From Dechloromonas sp. TW-R-39-2 (lineage in GTDB: Bacteria; Pseudomonadota; Gammaproteobacteria; Burkholderiales; Rhodocyclaceae): a stretch of DNA of 64,000 bases. The translations under genes and the position numbers were made by a program. Position 1 is the first letter of the stretch; each line of letters opens with the position of its first letter. The notes beneath the pieces were generated by a model. It saw only the letters and a list, made by a program, of their open reading frames with translations. It was not told the origin of the DNA and did no database searches. The DNA is taken from positions 3,398,268 to 3,462,267 of the forward strand of contig NZ_CP045202.1 in assembly GCF_016864195.1 (NCBI RefSeq), given 5' to 3'. Shown here one piece after another: positions 1-9,486 of this stretch.

Positions 1-1
1 C

Positions 2-517
2 ATGGCGCGCGCCTACGCCGGCACGGTGATGCTCGAAGGCGCGACGCTTTCCGAAGGGCGCGGCACGACCCGACCGCTCGAACTGTTCGGCGCCCCGGAC
101 ATCGACGCACGCGCCGTAATCGCCGAAATGCGCGCCTTTGCGCCGCACTGGCTGGCTGGCTGCAAACTGCGCGAATGCTGGTTCGAACCGACCTTCCACA
201 AACACGCCGGCAAGCAGTGCAACGGTGTGCAGATCCACTGCGAAGGGCCGTACTACGATCACACCGCCTTCAAACCGTGGCGCATCCAGGCCCTGGCCTT
301 CAAGGCAATCCGCCGGCTTTACCCGGATTACGCGCTATGGCGCGACTTTGCCTACGAATACGAGCACGACCGGCTGGCCATCGACCTGATCAACGGTTCA
401 CCGTTGTTGCGCGACTGGGTGGACAACCCGGCCAGCACGCCGGACGATCTCGACGAGATCAGCCACCACGACGAACAAGCCTGGCTGACGTCGCGGTCGA
501 CCTTCCTTTTGTATTGA
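2..517 (+). CDS. DUF1343 / NamZ-like exo-beta-N-acetylmuramidase, C-terminal part
   Basis: Only the last 171 codons lie in the window; the ATG at position 2 is probably internal because NamZ/DUF1343 proteins are about 400 residues long. The segment LEGATLSEGRGTTRPLEL is the conserved family signature (T-x-x-SEGRGTT), followed by GAPDID and the C-terminal region with the Trp/Asp-rich DLINGSPLLRDW segment. Characterised relatives release N-acetylmuramic acid from the ends of peptidoglycan fragments, so a role in wall turnover or recycling is likely. Its upstream neighbours are outside the window. The family assignment is good; the substrate is inferred. Confidence 0.85.
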   Translation: MARAYAGTVMLEGATLSEGRGTTRPLELFGAPDIDARAVIAEMRAFAPHWLAGCKLRECWFEPTFHKHAGKQCNGVQIHCEGPYYDHTAFKPWRIQALAFKAIRRLYPDYALWRDFAYEYEHDRLAIDLINGSPLLRDWVDNPASTPDDLDEISHHDEQAWLTSRSTFLLY

Positions 518-529
518 TTTCGGCGCGAA

Positions 530-1090
530 CTACAGGCGCGGCCTGACGAGGTAGATCTCGACCCAGTGCTGCAGCGCATCGCGCTTCAGCCGGTGTTCCT
601 CGCCGAAAGGGGCGAGCAGGATACGGCGCGCCGGGACGCGCAACTCAAGCAAACGGGCCCTGACCGCCTGCAAGGATTTCTCGGCCAAGCCGAGATTGAG
701 TGCCGGACTGCCGCCCTCGGGGACAAAACCTTCCAGGCGCAGGATCAACTTTTCATCCGATCGGGCCTGCTGGGCAATGGCCTGCAGCCGCGATTCGGCT
801 TCGCGCGAGATGACCTGGTTGTCCGGACTGAACTTGATCACCGCATCCGGCTGGCTTCGCGCCGTGCTGGCAGACTCACCGGCTTTGCGCTGGCTTGTCG
901 AATAACGCCCCAACTCGCCACGATCGCTGCGCAGTGCGGGTTCTGCACTTTCGCCGGCACGCCGGGCAGTGCCTGGACGGGGCGCCTCGGCATCATCCGA
1001 AAATGGCCAGCCAAAGCCGGACGAGCCCGATGTCGAACAGCCCGACACTGCCAGCAGGATGGCAATGGACATCAGCATGCGTCGTTTCAT
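530..1090 (-). CDS. Small lipoprotein with OmpA-like C-terminal domain
   Basis: 186 residues. I chose the ATG giving MKRRMLMSIAILLAVSGC because this creates a proper lipoprotein signal peptide with lipobox VSGC and a GGGG ribosome-binding stretch just upstream; the longer open frame to 1312 has no such signal. Residues from about 95 onward (IKFSPDNQVISREAESRLQAI, then LRLEGFVPEGGSPALNLGLA) resemble the OmpA peptidoglycan-binding fold, where an N-x-x-L-A/S-x-x-R-A pattern is usual. Probably an envelope lipoprotein held near the wall. Exact role unknown. It is convergent with the NamZ-like gene, 12 bp away. Confidence 0.7.
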   Translation of the reverse strand: MKRRMLMSIAILLAVSGCSTSGSSGFGWPFSDDAEAPRPGTARRAGESAEPALRSDRGELGRYSTSQRKAGESASTARSQPDAVIKFSPDNQVISREAESRLQAIAQQARSDEKLILRLEGFVPEGGSPALNLGLAEKSLQAVRARLLELRVPARRILLAPFGEEHRLKRDALQHWVEIYLVRPRL

Positions 1091-1158
1091 AAAAACCCCA
1101 ATTTGCAGAGGGCTAAGATCGTACCGCAAATAGCGAAGCGCGCCGAGATCTTCTGCCG

Positions 1159-2784
1159 CTATCGGCCATTCAATGCCTTGCGCACCCGATCCGCCGCAAT
1201 CACGCCACGATACTGCGCCTCTTCGAACAACGAAAAACCCGACAAATCGGCGTGCGCCAGAGCAATCCGCCGGCTGCGGAAGTCGACCAGCCGGCGACGC
1301 ATTTCGCCCCACAGGCTGCCAGGCGTCGGGCGACGCATCGCGTGCCCATGACGAAAGACATCCAGCCGCGTCGTCAGCCGGCGAATCTCGGGATGAACCT
1401 GCGCCAACTCGCCGAGAATTTCACCCGCCCATTGCTCGCGCGAAGTTTCCAGCAAACGCCGACGCCCGGCAGCCGGCGTCATATCGTGCAAGGCGCGATA
1501 CCAGGTCAGCACCGTCCCCACCTGATGCCGGCGTATCGCTTGATGCGTGGCGACGATATAGCCCAGGCCCGGGCTGTCGTAGAGCACGTTATCCCAGGCC
1601 AGCGGCGCGCCGTGCCGCTCTTCCGGCAGGGCGGAAAGATGCAGGTTGGCGGTCAACCAGGGGGCGTAATCAGCCGCCTGCGCCGCCGCCTTGAGCGGCT
1701 GCGGAATCGCCCCCCAGACCCGCGGCAGGACAAAGGCCGGCGCCGCCCAGATCACTTGCCGCGCTTCGTAACGCACGCTTTTTGCCCCGACCAGCACGTC
1801 GACCGCGACATGCGAGCGACTTTCCTCGATCCGCCAGGCCAGAGCGCCGGTCACGATGCGATCAACCGCCCGGCGGGCCAGGCCGCGAGCCAGCCAGGCA
1901 TTGCCCTCCGGCGCGGTCAACACCGTTTCCGCCGCCGCATTGGCTGCCTCGCCGTTGCGGCAGGCAAAGTAATGCAGGCCGGCCCAGGCCGAAGTTTCGT
2001 GGTGCGCCATGCCGTAATCATCGCGACAGGCGTAATTGGCCAGCCAGTGCAGGCTGGGCGCCGTGAAGCCCTGCTCGTTCAACCACTGGCTGAAGGAAAT
2101 GGCATCCAGTGCCCGCCAGGCCGGATCGCGACTCGACAGTTCCATGGGAATGGCGAACACCCGCCGCCCATCGTTACCGCGCAACGCCTTGAGCGCCTCC
2201 ATGCGCGCCTGAAATGCCTGCTGCTGGGCGCGCTCGCCCGACGCCAGCCCGACATGCGGCAACAGGCCGCTTTGCCACAAACCGTGACGATAGACGCGCT
2301 CCTGCGGGGTGCCGCATAGATAGCGCTCATCGTAGATCGGCTTGCCCGCGGCTGAACGCCCTTGCTCGACACCCAGCTCGCGGAGCAATTCGCTGACGTA
2401 CTCAGCCTCGCTTGACGGCAGAGGCAGGTAATGGGCGCCCCAGGGATAGGCGCTGACGGCCGATTGTCCGGCCCGCGAATTGCCGCCGGCCTCATTTTCA
2501 AGATCGAGCACGATGAAGTCGTCGACCGCAGCACGACTCAATTGCCAGGCGGCCGATAATCCTGAAATACCGCCGCCGACGATCAGGACATCCGTCCGCC
2601 GGATTTCGCCGGGCGGCGGAAAATTGCCGTCGCGCAGCCGATGAGCGAGGCTGGACGACATGCCGAGCAACTCGCCCGGCGGCAAATCGGCGGCTGGAAC
2701 GCAGCCACTCAGCGCCAGCGCCCCGACCGAGCAGAGAAACTCCCGGCGGCCCGGCGCTGTTGGCGGAGAATCCTGCCTAGCCAA
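1159..2784 (-). CDS. FAD-dependent oxidoreductase with Tat-type lipoprotein signal
   Basis: About 541 residues with a TTG start at 2784. The N-terminus has a twin-arginine motif (GRREFLCSVGALALSGC) ending in a lipobox-like LSGC, so it may be exported folded and lipidated. An FAD-binding Rossmann motif follows (DVLIVGGGISGLSAAWQLSR), and the rest is like flavin amine oxidase or protoporphyrinogen-oxidase-type NAD(P)-binding proteins. The TTG overlaps the last 8 bases of ftsX; the first ATG in frame (MSSSLAHRL) would remove the whole signal, which is why I prefer TTG, though the GGAAG just before it is very close. Substrate unknown. It follows ftsX and may be read with it. Confidence 0.72.
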   Translation of the reverse strand: MARQDSPPTAPGRREFLCSVGALALSGCVPAADLPPGELLGMSSSLAHRLRDGNFPPPGEIRRTDVLIVGGGISGLSAAWQLSRAAVDDFIVLDLENEAGGNSRAGQSAVSAYPWGAHYLPLPSSEAEYVSELLRELGVEQGRSAAGKPIYDERYLCGTPQERVYRHGLWQSGLLPHVGLASGERAQQQAFQARMEALKALRGNDGRRVFAIPMELSSRDPAWRALDAISFSQWLNEQGFTAPSLHWLANYACRDDYGMAHHETSAWAGLHYFACRNGEAANAAAETVLTAPEGNAWLARGLARRAVDRIVTGALAWRIEESRSHVAVDVLVGAKSVRYEARQVIWAAPAFVLPRVWGAIPQPLKAAAQAADYAPWLTANLHLSALPEERHGAPLAWDNVLYDSPGLGYIVATHQAIRRHQVGTVLTWYRALHDMTPAAGRRRLLETSREQWAGEILGELAQVHPEIRRLTTRLDVFRHGHAMRRPTPGSLWGEMRRRLVDFRSRRIALAHADLSGFSLFEEAQYRGVIAADRVRKALNGR

Positions 2785-3676
2785 ACTTCCGCAGGGAAAG
2801 GCTGACCGACAGCTGCGCGCCCAGCCAGCCAAGGAAGGCGCCAGCCCCGGCCATCACACCGACAGCCGAAATCCCTGGCCCGTGCAGGCTGAAGCTGCCG
2901 CCGTAGAGTGCCGCCAACTGGCTGACCGGCGCAGCGAGCAGCGCCAGGCCGCCGCTGACCAGCCCAACGGCCAGCAAGCCGCCGAACAAGCCCTGCAGCG
3001 CACCGTAATAGTAGAAAGGACGGCGGATGAAGGCATCGGTTGCACCGATCATCCGCGCCACTTCGATTTCCATCGCCTGGGCCATCACTTGCAGGCGAAT
3101 CGTATTGAAAGTCACGGCTACCAGACCGGCCGCAAAAATGCCGGCCAGCATCCAGAGAACCAGCTTGCCGAGCTTGAGGAAGGCATCGAAACGCTTGACC
3201 CAGGCCGAATCGAGCTGGACATGAGCGACCCGCGGCCAGCCGGCCATTTCCTTGCGCAGGATTTCGAGCGCCTCGGGCGTGGTATTGGTCGGCTCGACGA
3301 TGAAAGCATCGGGCAGCGGATTGCGCGGCAGGCTGGCGACGATCTCGGCCATCCCCTCATTCGACTTGATGCGCTTGAGCGCCTCTTCCTTCGGCACGAA
3401 ACGCCATTTCCCGGTCGACGCCGCCTTGAGACGATTTTCGATTTCACCGACATCCTTGCGCGTCGCCTCAAGCTGCATGAACAGGCTGATCTGCTGCACA
3501 CCGGACGCCGTATTGCCGAGATCGCGCAGATTGTCGAGCAACACGTAACCGGTGCCCGGCAAGGTCAGCGCAATGCCGATGACGAGCAGCGAAAGCAGCG
3601 TATTGAGCGGCGCCGCCAGCAAGCGACGAAAAGCCGAGGCCAGTGCGGCCTGATGCTGGGTCAACCAGGCGTTCAT
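2777..3676 (-). CDS. ftsX: Cell division protein FtsX
   Basis: 299 residues, the usual length. Four membrane segments are visible (about residues 24-47, 170-195, 228-250 and 270-290) with a periplasmic domain of about 110 residues between the first two, the FtsX/MacB-like layout. FtsX is the membrane half of the FtsEX complex, which is driven by ATP hydrolysis in FtsE and activates murein hydrolases at the septum through EnvC-type partners. The start codon overlaps the ftsE stop as ATGA, so translation is coupled in the order ftsY-ftsE-ftsX. Confidence 0.95.
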   Translation of the reverse strand: MNAWLTQHQAALASAFRRLLAAPLNTLLSLLVIGIALTLPGTGYVLLDNLRDLGNTASGVQQISLFMQLEATRKDVGEIENRLKAASTGKWRFVPKEEALKRIKSNEGMAEIVASLPRNPLPDAFIVEPTNTTPEALEILRKEMAGWPRVAHVQLDSAWVKRFDAFLKLGKLVLWMLAGIFAAGLVAVTFNTIRLQVMAQAMEIEVARMIGATDAFIRRPFYYYGALQGLFGGLLAVGLVSGGLALLAAPVSQLAALYGGSFSLHGPGISAVGVMAGAGAFLGWLGAQLSVSLSLRKFG

Positions 3677-4323
3677 AGCAGCCTCCCGTGGTCCAGACGC
3701 AGGACGTTCGGGTGATAGCGCTCGACCCAGTGCGGGTCGTGCGTCGCCACCACGACGGTGACACCGACCTGATGGAAGGATTCAAAAATATCGAGGATCT
3801 CGGCCGCCGACGCAGCATCGAGATTGCCGGTCGGTTCATCGGCCAGCAGCACGGTCGGCCGATTGACCACGGCACGAGCAATCGCCAGCCGCTGTTGCTC
3901 TCCGCCGGACAAGGCGATCGGGCGGGCCTTTTCGCGTGACAGCAGGCCGACCTTGTCGAGCGCCGCCTGAGCCCGGCGAATCGACTCGCGACGCGGCAGG
4001 CCGACGATCTGCAGAGGCAGCAGCACGTTGTCGAGCACGTTGTGATCGAACAACAGTTTCTGGTCCTGGAACACCATGCCGAAATTACGCCGCAGATAGG
4101 GAATGGCGCTACGCCGCAAGGACGAAAGATTCTGGCCATTGACCACCAGGCTGCCGGAGGTTGGCCGCTCGATCGAAGCAATCAGCTTGACCAGCGTCGA
4201 CTTGCCGGCGCCGGAATGGCCGGTGATGAACACCATTTCTCCGGCACTGATCCGGAAACTGACATCCTTGACGGCTTCGTAGCCGCCGGGATAACGCTTG
4301 GTCAGGTTGCTGGCGACGATCAT
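3673..4323 (-). CDS. ftsE: Cell division ATP-binding protein FtsE
   Basis: 216 residues starting [14 protein letters not shown]; the open frame extends upstream into ftsY but this ATG overlaps the ftsY stop (ATGA) and matches the family start. Walker A is GHSGAGKST, the signature is [14 protein letters not shown] and Walker B is [12 protein letters not shown], all intact. It is the cytoplasmic ATPase of FtsEX. Both ends overlap neighbours by four bases (ATGA with ftsY before and ftsX after), so the three genes form one translationally coupled operon. Confidence 0.96.
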   Translation of the reverse strand: MIVASNLTKRYPGGYEAVKDVSFRISAGEMVFITGHSGAGKSTLVKLIASIERPTSGSLVVNGQNLSSLRRSAIPYLRRNFGMVFQDQKLLFDHNVLDNVLLPLQIVGLPRRESIRRAQAALDKVGLLSREKARPIALSGGEQQRLAIARAVVNRPTVLLADEPTGNLDAASAAEILDIFESFHQVGVTVVVATHDPHWVERYHPNVLRLDHGRLL

Positions 4324-5294
4324 TCGAACAGGGCGTCGACGAAATCTTTGGCCGAGAAGGGACGCAGATCGTCGATCTGCTCGCCCACCCCGATGAAGCG
4401 GATCGGCTTCGGGCACTGTCGGGCAATTGCCGCAACCACGCCGCCCTTGGCCGAGCCATCGAGCTTGGTGACGACCAGGCCGGTGACATTGATTGCCTTG
4501 TCGAACGCCTTGACCTGCTGCAGCGCGTTCTGGCCGATGTTGGCATCGAGCACCAGCAGGGTTTCGTGCGGCCCGGTCGGTTCGACCTTCTGAATGACGC
4601 GACGCACCTTGGCGATTTCTTCCATCAGGTGCAGCTGGGTCGGCAGGCGACCGGCCGTATCGGCCAACACGATATCGATGCCACGCGCCTTGGCGGCTGA
4701 AATGGCATCGAACACCACGGCGGCCGGATCACCGTTGTCCTGGGCGATGACAGTGACGTTATTGCGCTCGCCCCAGGTTTCGAGCTGTTCGCGTGCGGCG
4801 GCGCGGAAGGTATCGCCAGCGGCCAGCAAGACGCTCTTGCCCTGGTTCTGGAAATACTTGGCCAGCTTGCCGATCGAGGTTGTCTTGCCGGCACCATTGA
4901 CGCCGGCAATCATGATCACGTAGGGCTTGTGGCCGCTGACATCAAGCGCCTGTTCGAGCGGTTGCAGGGTTTCGAGCAAGGCATCGGACAAGGCTTTCTG
5001 GATGGCTTCCGGGGTTTCCAGCTTGTCGCGCTTGGCGGCTTTCTTCAACTCGCCGAGCAGATGCATCGTCGCCTCGACGCCGACATCGCTCGTCAGCAGA
5101 AGCTCTTCCAGCTCCTCCAGCAGCTCGTCATCGACCTTGCCGCGCGAGAAAATCGACTTGAGCTTGCCGCCGAGCTGGGCGCGGGTCTTGGCCAGGCCCT
5201 TGAAGAGGCGTTCGCGCCATGAAGGGGCGGCATCGGGTGTGGGAGCCGCGTCAACCTTGGGGTCGGCAGCGGATTTTTTCAGGAAACTGAACAT
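4320..5294 (-). CDS. ftsY: Signal recognition particle receptor FtsY
   Basis: 324 residues. The acidic N-terminal A domain is short; the NG domain carries G1 GVNGAGKTTSIGKLAKY (about residue 130), the DTAGRLPTQ motif, and TKLDGSAKGG near the C-terminus. FtsY receives ribosome-nascent chain complexes from SRP (Ffh plus 4.5S RNA) at the inner membrane. It is the first gene of ftsY-ftsE-ftsX. The 130-bp gap to the divergent M16 gene should hold its promoter, but I could not pick out a convincing one. Confidence 0.96.
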   Translation of the reverse strand: MFSFLKKSAADPKVDAAPTPDAAPSWRERLFKGLAKTRAQLGGKLKSIFSRGKVDDELLEELEELLLTSDVGVEATMHLLGELKKAAKRDKLETPEAIQKALSDALLETLQPLEQALDVSGHKPYVIMIAGVNGAGKTTSIGKLAKYFQNQGKSVLLAAGDTFRAAAREQLETWGERNNVTVIAQDNGDPAAVVFDAISAAKARGIDIVLADTAGRLPTQLHLMEEIAKVRRVIQKVEPTGPHETLLVLDANIGQNALQQVKAFDKAINVTGLVVTKLDGSAKGGVVAAIARQCPKPIRFIGVGEQIDDLRPFSAKDFVDALFE

Positions 5295-5425
5295 GGAGAA
5301 TGGGGTCTTAAGTGACTGTGGCCGTGCTGACAGGCAGGCGGCAAGCCGTTAAGATGCCACCCGGATCGAAGCTGATTCAGCGCCCGATTTTAGCAGAAAG
5401 ACCTCTTGGAAAGCCCCGCTATCCC

Positions 5426-6784
5426 ATGCGAATGCAACAACTTATCCCCTTTTTGCTGGCCCCCTGGCTGTTGACCGCAGCCCACGCCAATCCCTACGAA
5501 ACCACACTGCAGAACGGCTTGCGCATCATCGTCAAGGAAGATCGCCGCGCCCCGACTGCCGTCCAGATGGTCTGGTACCGTATCGGCAGCATGGACGAAG
5601 TTGACGGCGCCTCCGGCGTCGCCCACGTTCTCGAACACATGATGTTCAAGGGGACGCCCAGCGTCGGCCCCGGCGAATTCAACAAACGCGTCGCCGCCGC
5701 CGGCGGGCGCGACAATGCCTTCACCAGCCGCGACTACACCGCCTACTTCCAGCAGGTACCGAAGGAAAAGCTGGAGGACATGATCCAGCTCGAAGCCGAC
5801 CGGATGCGCCACCTCAACGTGGACGCCAAGGAATTTACCCAGGAAATCAAGGTCGTCATGGAAGAGCGCCGCATGCGCACCGACGACAACCCACAAGCCA
5901 AGCTGTTCGAACAGATGAATGCTGTGGCGTTCCAGGCGCACCCGTATCGCCGCCCGATCATCGGCTGGATGAACGATCTGGAAACGATGACCGCGGCCGA
6001 CGCCAAAGCCTGGTACGACACCTGGTACGTCCCGAACAACGCTTACGTCGTGATTACCGGCGATGTCGATCACAAGGAAATCTTTGCGCTGGCCGAGAAA
6101 TACTACGGCCCGCTCGAAGGCCACGCCCTGCCGCGCAGCAAGCCGCAGATCGAACCGGCCCAGCACGGCACGCGCCGGATCAGCGTCAAGGCCCCGGCCG
6201 AACTGCCGGTACTGATCATGGGCTACAAGGCGCCGATCCTACGTGACGCCGACCGTGACAGCGAACCGTACGCGCTGGAAATGCTCAGCGCCATTCTCGA
6301 CGGCCACGATGCCGCCCGTTTCAACAAGAAACTGGTGCGCGAAGACCAGGTCGCGCTGTCCGTCGGCATCGATTACGACCCGACCGCCCGCGGCCCCGGC
6401 ATGCTTTACCTGCACGGCAGCCCAAGCGAAGGCAAAACGGTGGCCGACCTCGAAGCCGCGCTGCGCGACGAAATCGCCCGCGTCCAGAAAGAGGGCGTCA
6501 GCGAACCGGAACTGAAGCGCGCCAAGGCCCAGTTGCTGGCCAGCCAGGTGTACAAGCTCGACTCGATGTTTGGTCAGGCGATGGAAATCGGCCAGACCGA
6601 ATCGGCCGGCATCCCGTATCAAAAAATCGACCGCATGCTCGAAAAACTGCAAAAAGTGAGCGCCGCCGAAGTGCAGGCCGTCGCCCGCAAATATTTCACC
6701 GACGACACGCTGACCGTCGGCGTACTCGATCCACAGCCGCTCGACGGCAAGCCACGTCGCCCTGGCGTCGCCACCCGTCACTAA
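5426..6784 (+). CDS. M16 family zinc metallopeptidase, catalytic member, exported
   Basis: 452 residues. The start at 5426 (MRMQQLIPFLLAPWLLTAAHA) gives a clean Sec signal peptide; a second ATG two codons later is equally possible. The inverted zinc motif HVLEH lies at residues 67-71, with the downstream acidic residues of the pitrilysin/insulinase family, so this subunit should be active in the periplasm. The next gene encodes a same-fold partner without the motif. Such adjacent pairs are typical of bacterial M16B peptidases, in which only one subunit carries zinc. Natural substrate unknown. Confidence 0.9.
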   Translation: MRMQQLIPFLLAPWLLTAAHANPYETTLQNGLRIIVKEDRRAPTAVQMVWYRIGSMDEVDGASGVAHVLEHMMFKGTPSVGPGEFNKRVAAAGGRDNAFTSRDYTAYFQQVPKEKLEDMIQLEADRMRHLNVDAKEFTQEIKVVMEERRMRTDDNPQAKLFEQMNAVAFQAHPYRRPIIGWMNDLETMTAADAKAWYDTWYVPNNAYVVITGDVDHKEIFALAEKYYGPLEGHALPRSKPQIEPAQHGTRRISVKAPAELPVLIMGYKAPILRDADRDSEPYALEMLSAILDGHDAARFNKKLVREDQVALSVGIDYDPTARGPGMLYLHGSPSEGKTVADLEAALRDEIARVQKEGVSEPELKRAKAQLLASQVYKLDSMFGQAMEIGQTESAGIPYQKIDRMLEKLQKVSAAEVQAVARKYFTDDTLTVGVLDPQPLDGKPRRPGVATRH

Positions 6785-6794
6785 GGCCCGGAAA

Positions 6795-8086
6795 ATGACC
6801 ATGAAAAACCTGTTGACCGCAGCATTCGCCCTGCTGGTAGCGCAGACCGCCCTGGCCGGCGTCAAGATCGAACATTGGGTATCGCCCTCCGGTGCACGGG
6901 TCTATTTTGTCGAAAGCCGTGTCCTGCCGATGCTCGATGTCCAGGTCGACTTTGCGGCCGGCTCGATGTTCGACCCAGAAGGCAAACCGGGCGTTGCCGC
7001 CCTGACTCGCAGCGGCCTCGACCTGGGTGCCGGCAAGCGCAACGAAACCGAGATCGCCGAACAACTCGCCGACATCGGCGCCAATCTCGGCGGCGGCGCC
7101 GACACCGACCGGGCCAGCATCGCCCTGCGCACGCTGTCCGCGCGGGACAAACGCGAACCGGCGCTCGACATTCTGCGCAACGTCCTGCATGCCCCGCGCT
7201 TCGAAAACGACATTTTCGAACGTGAAAAAGCCCGCACCATCGCCGGCCTGAAGGAAGCCATGACCCGTCCGGAAAGCATCGGCGGCAAGGCGTTCTGGGC
7301 GGCGATGTACCCCGGCCATCCGTACGGCCGCCAGGCCACCCCGGAGAGCATTGCCAGCCTGACGCGCGACGATCTGGCCAGCTTCCATGCCCGTTACTAC
7401 AACGCCGCCAATGCCAGCATCACACTGGTCGGCGACATCTCGCGCAAGGATGCCGAGAAAATTGCCGAAGGCATCGCCGCCGGCCTGCCCAAGGGCGAAG
7501 CCGCCACCCTGCCGGCCGCCCCGGAGGCCCCGGCAGGCAGGACCGTCAAGCTGCCCCACCCGGCGACCCAGGCACATGTGTACATTGGCCTGCCTGCGGT
7601 CGAGCGCGGCAATCCGGACTATTTCCCGCTGCTCGTCGGCAATTACACCCTGGGCGGCGGCGGCTTCGTGTCGCGCCTGATGAAGGAAGTACGCGACAAG
7701 CGCGGCTTTGCCTACAGTGTCTACAGCTATTTCGCCCCGATGCGCCAGAGCGGTCCGTTCCAGATCGGGCTGCAGACCAAGCGTTCGCAAGCCGGCGAGG
7801 CTATCAAGGTGGCGCGCGACGTGCTCGATGGTTTTCTCAAGGAAGGTCCAAGCGACGAGGAACTGCTGGCCGCCAAGGCCAACCTGACCGGCAGCTTCCC
7901 GCTGCGCCTGGACAGCAACAAGAAACTGCTCGATAACGCGGCGGCAATCGGCTTCTTCGGGCTGCCGCTCGATTACCTCGATCAGTACCAGGCCAAAATC
8001 GAGGCTGTCACGGTCGACCAGATCAAAGCGGCATTTTCCCGCTACGTGCGTCCGGCCGACCTGATTACCGTGACGGTCGCCGCAGA

Positions 8087-8090
<4 letters not shown>
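6795..8090 (+). CDS. M16 family peptidase-like protein, non-catalytic partner, exported
   Basis: 431 residues with a signal peptide (MTMKNLLTAAFALLVAQTALA). The fold is M16, but where the zinc motif should be the sequence reads GVAALTRSGLDLGAG, with no HxxEH, so it cannot bind the catalytic metal. The C-terminal M16 half is well preserved, including the R-Y-like substrate segment near GFVSRLMKEVRDKRGFAYSVYS. It probably forms a heterodimer with the preceding active subunit, 10 bp upstream. Its stop overlaps the TTG start of rsmD. Confidence 0.9.
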
Positions 8091-9397
<1,307 letters not shown>

Positions 9398-9411
9398 GCT
9401 TGGCTGGAAAC

Positions 9412-9440
9412 AAAAAACCCGCGAAATCCGCGGGTTTTTT
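9412..9440. terminator. Rho-independent terminator, bidirectional
   Basis: A perfect 12-bp inverted repeat (AAAAAACCCGCG, loop AAATC, CGCGGGTTTTTT) sits between the convergent ferredoxin and dynamin-like genes. It has an A-run on one side and a T-run on the other, so it can stop transcription from both directions. Confidence 0.93.
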
Positions 9441-9486
9441 ATTGCCCATTTTCGGGCCTTGACTGCGGTAGACCGCAGCACAAGAC

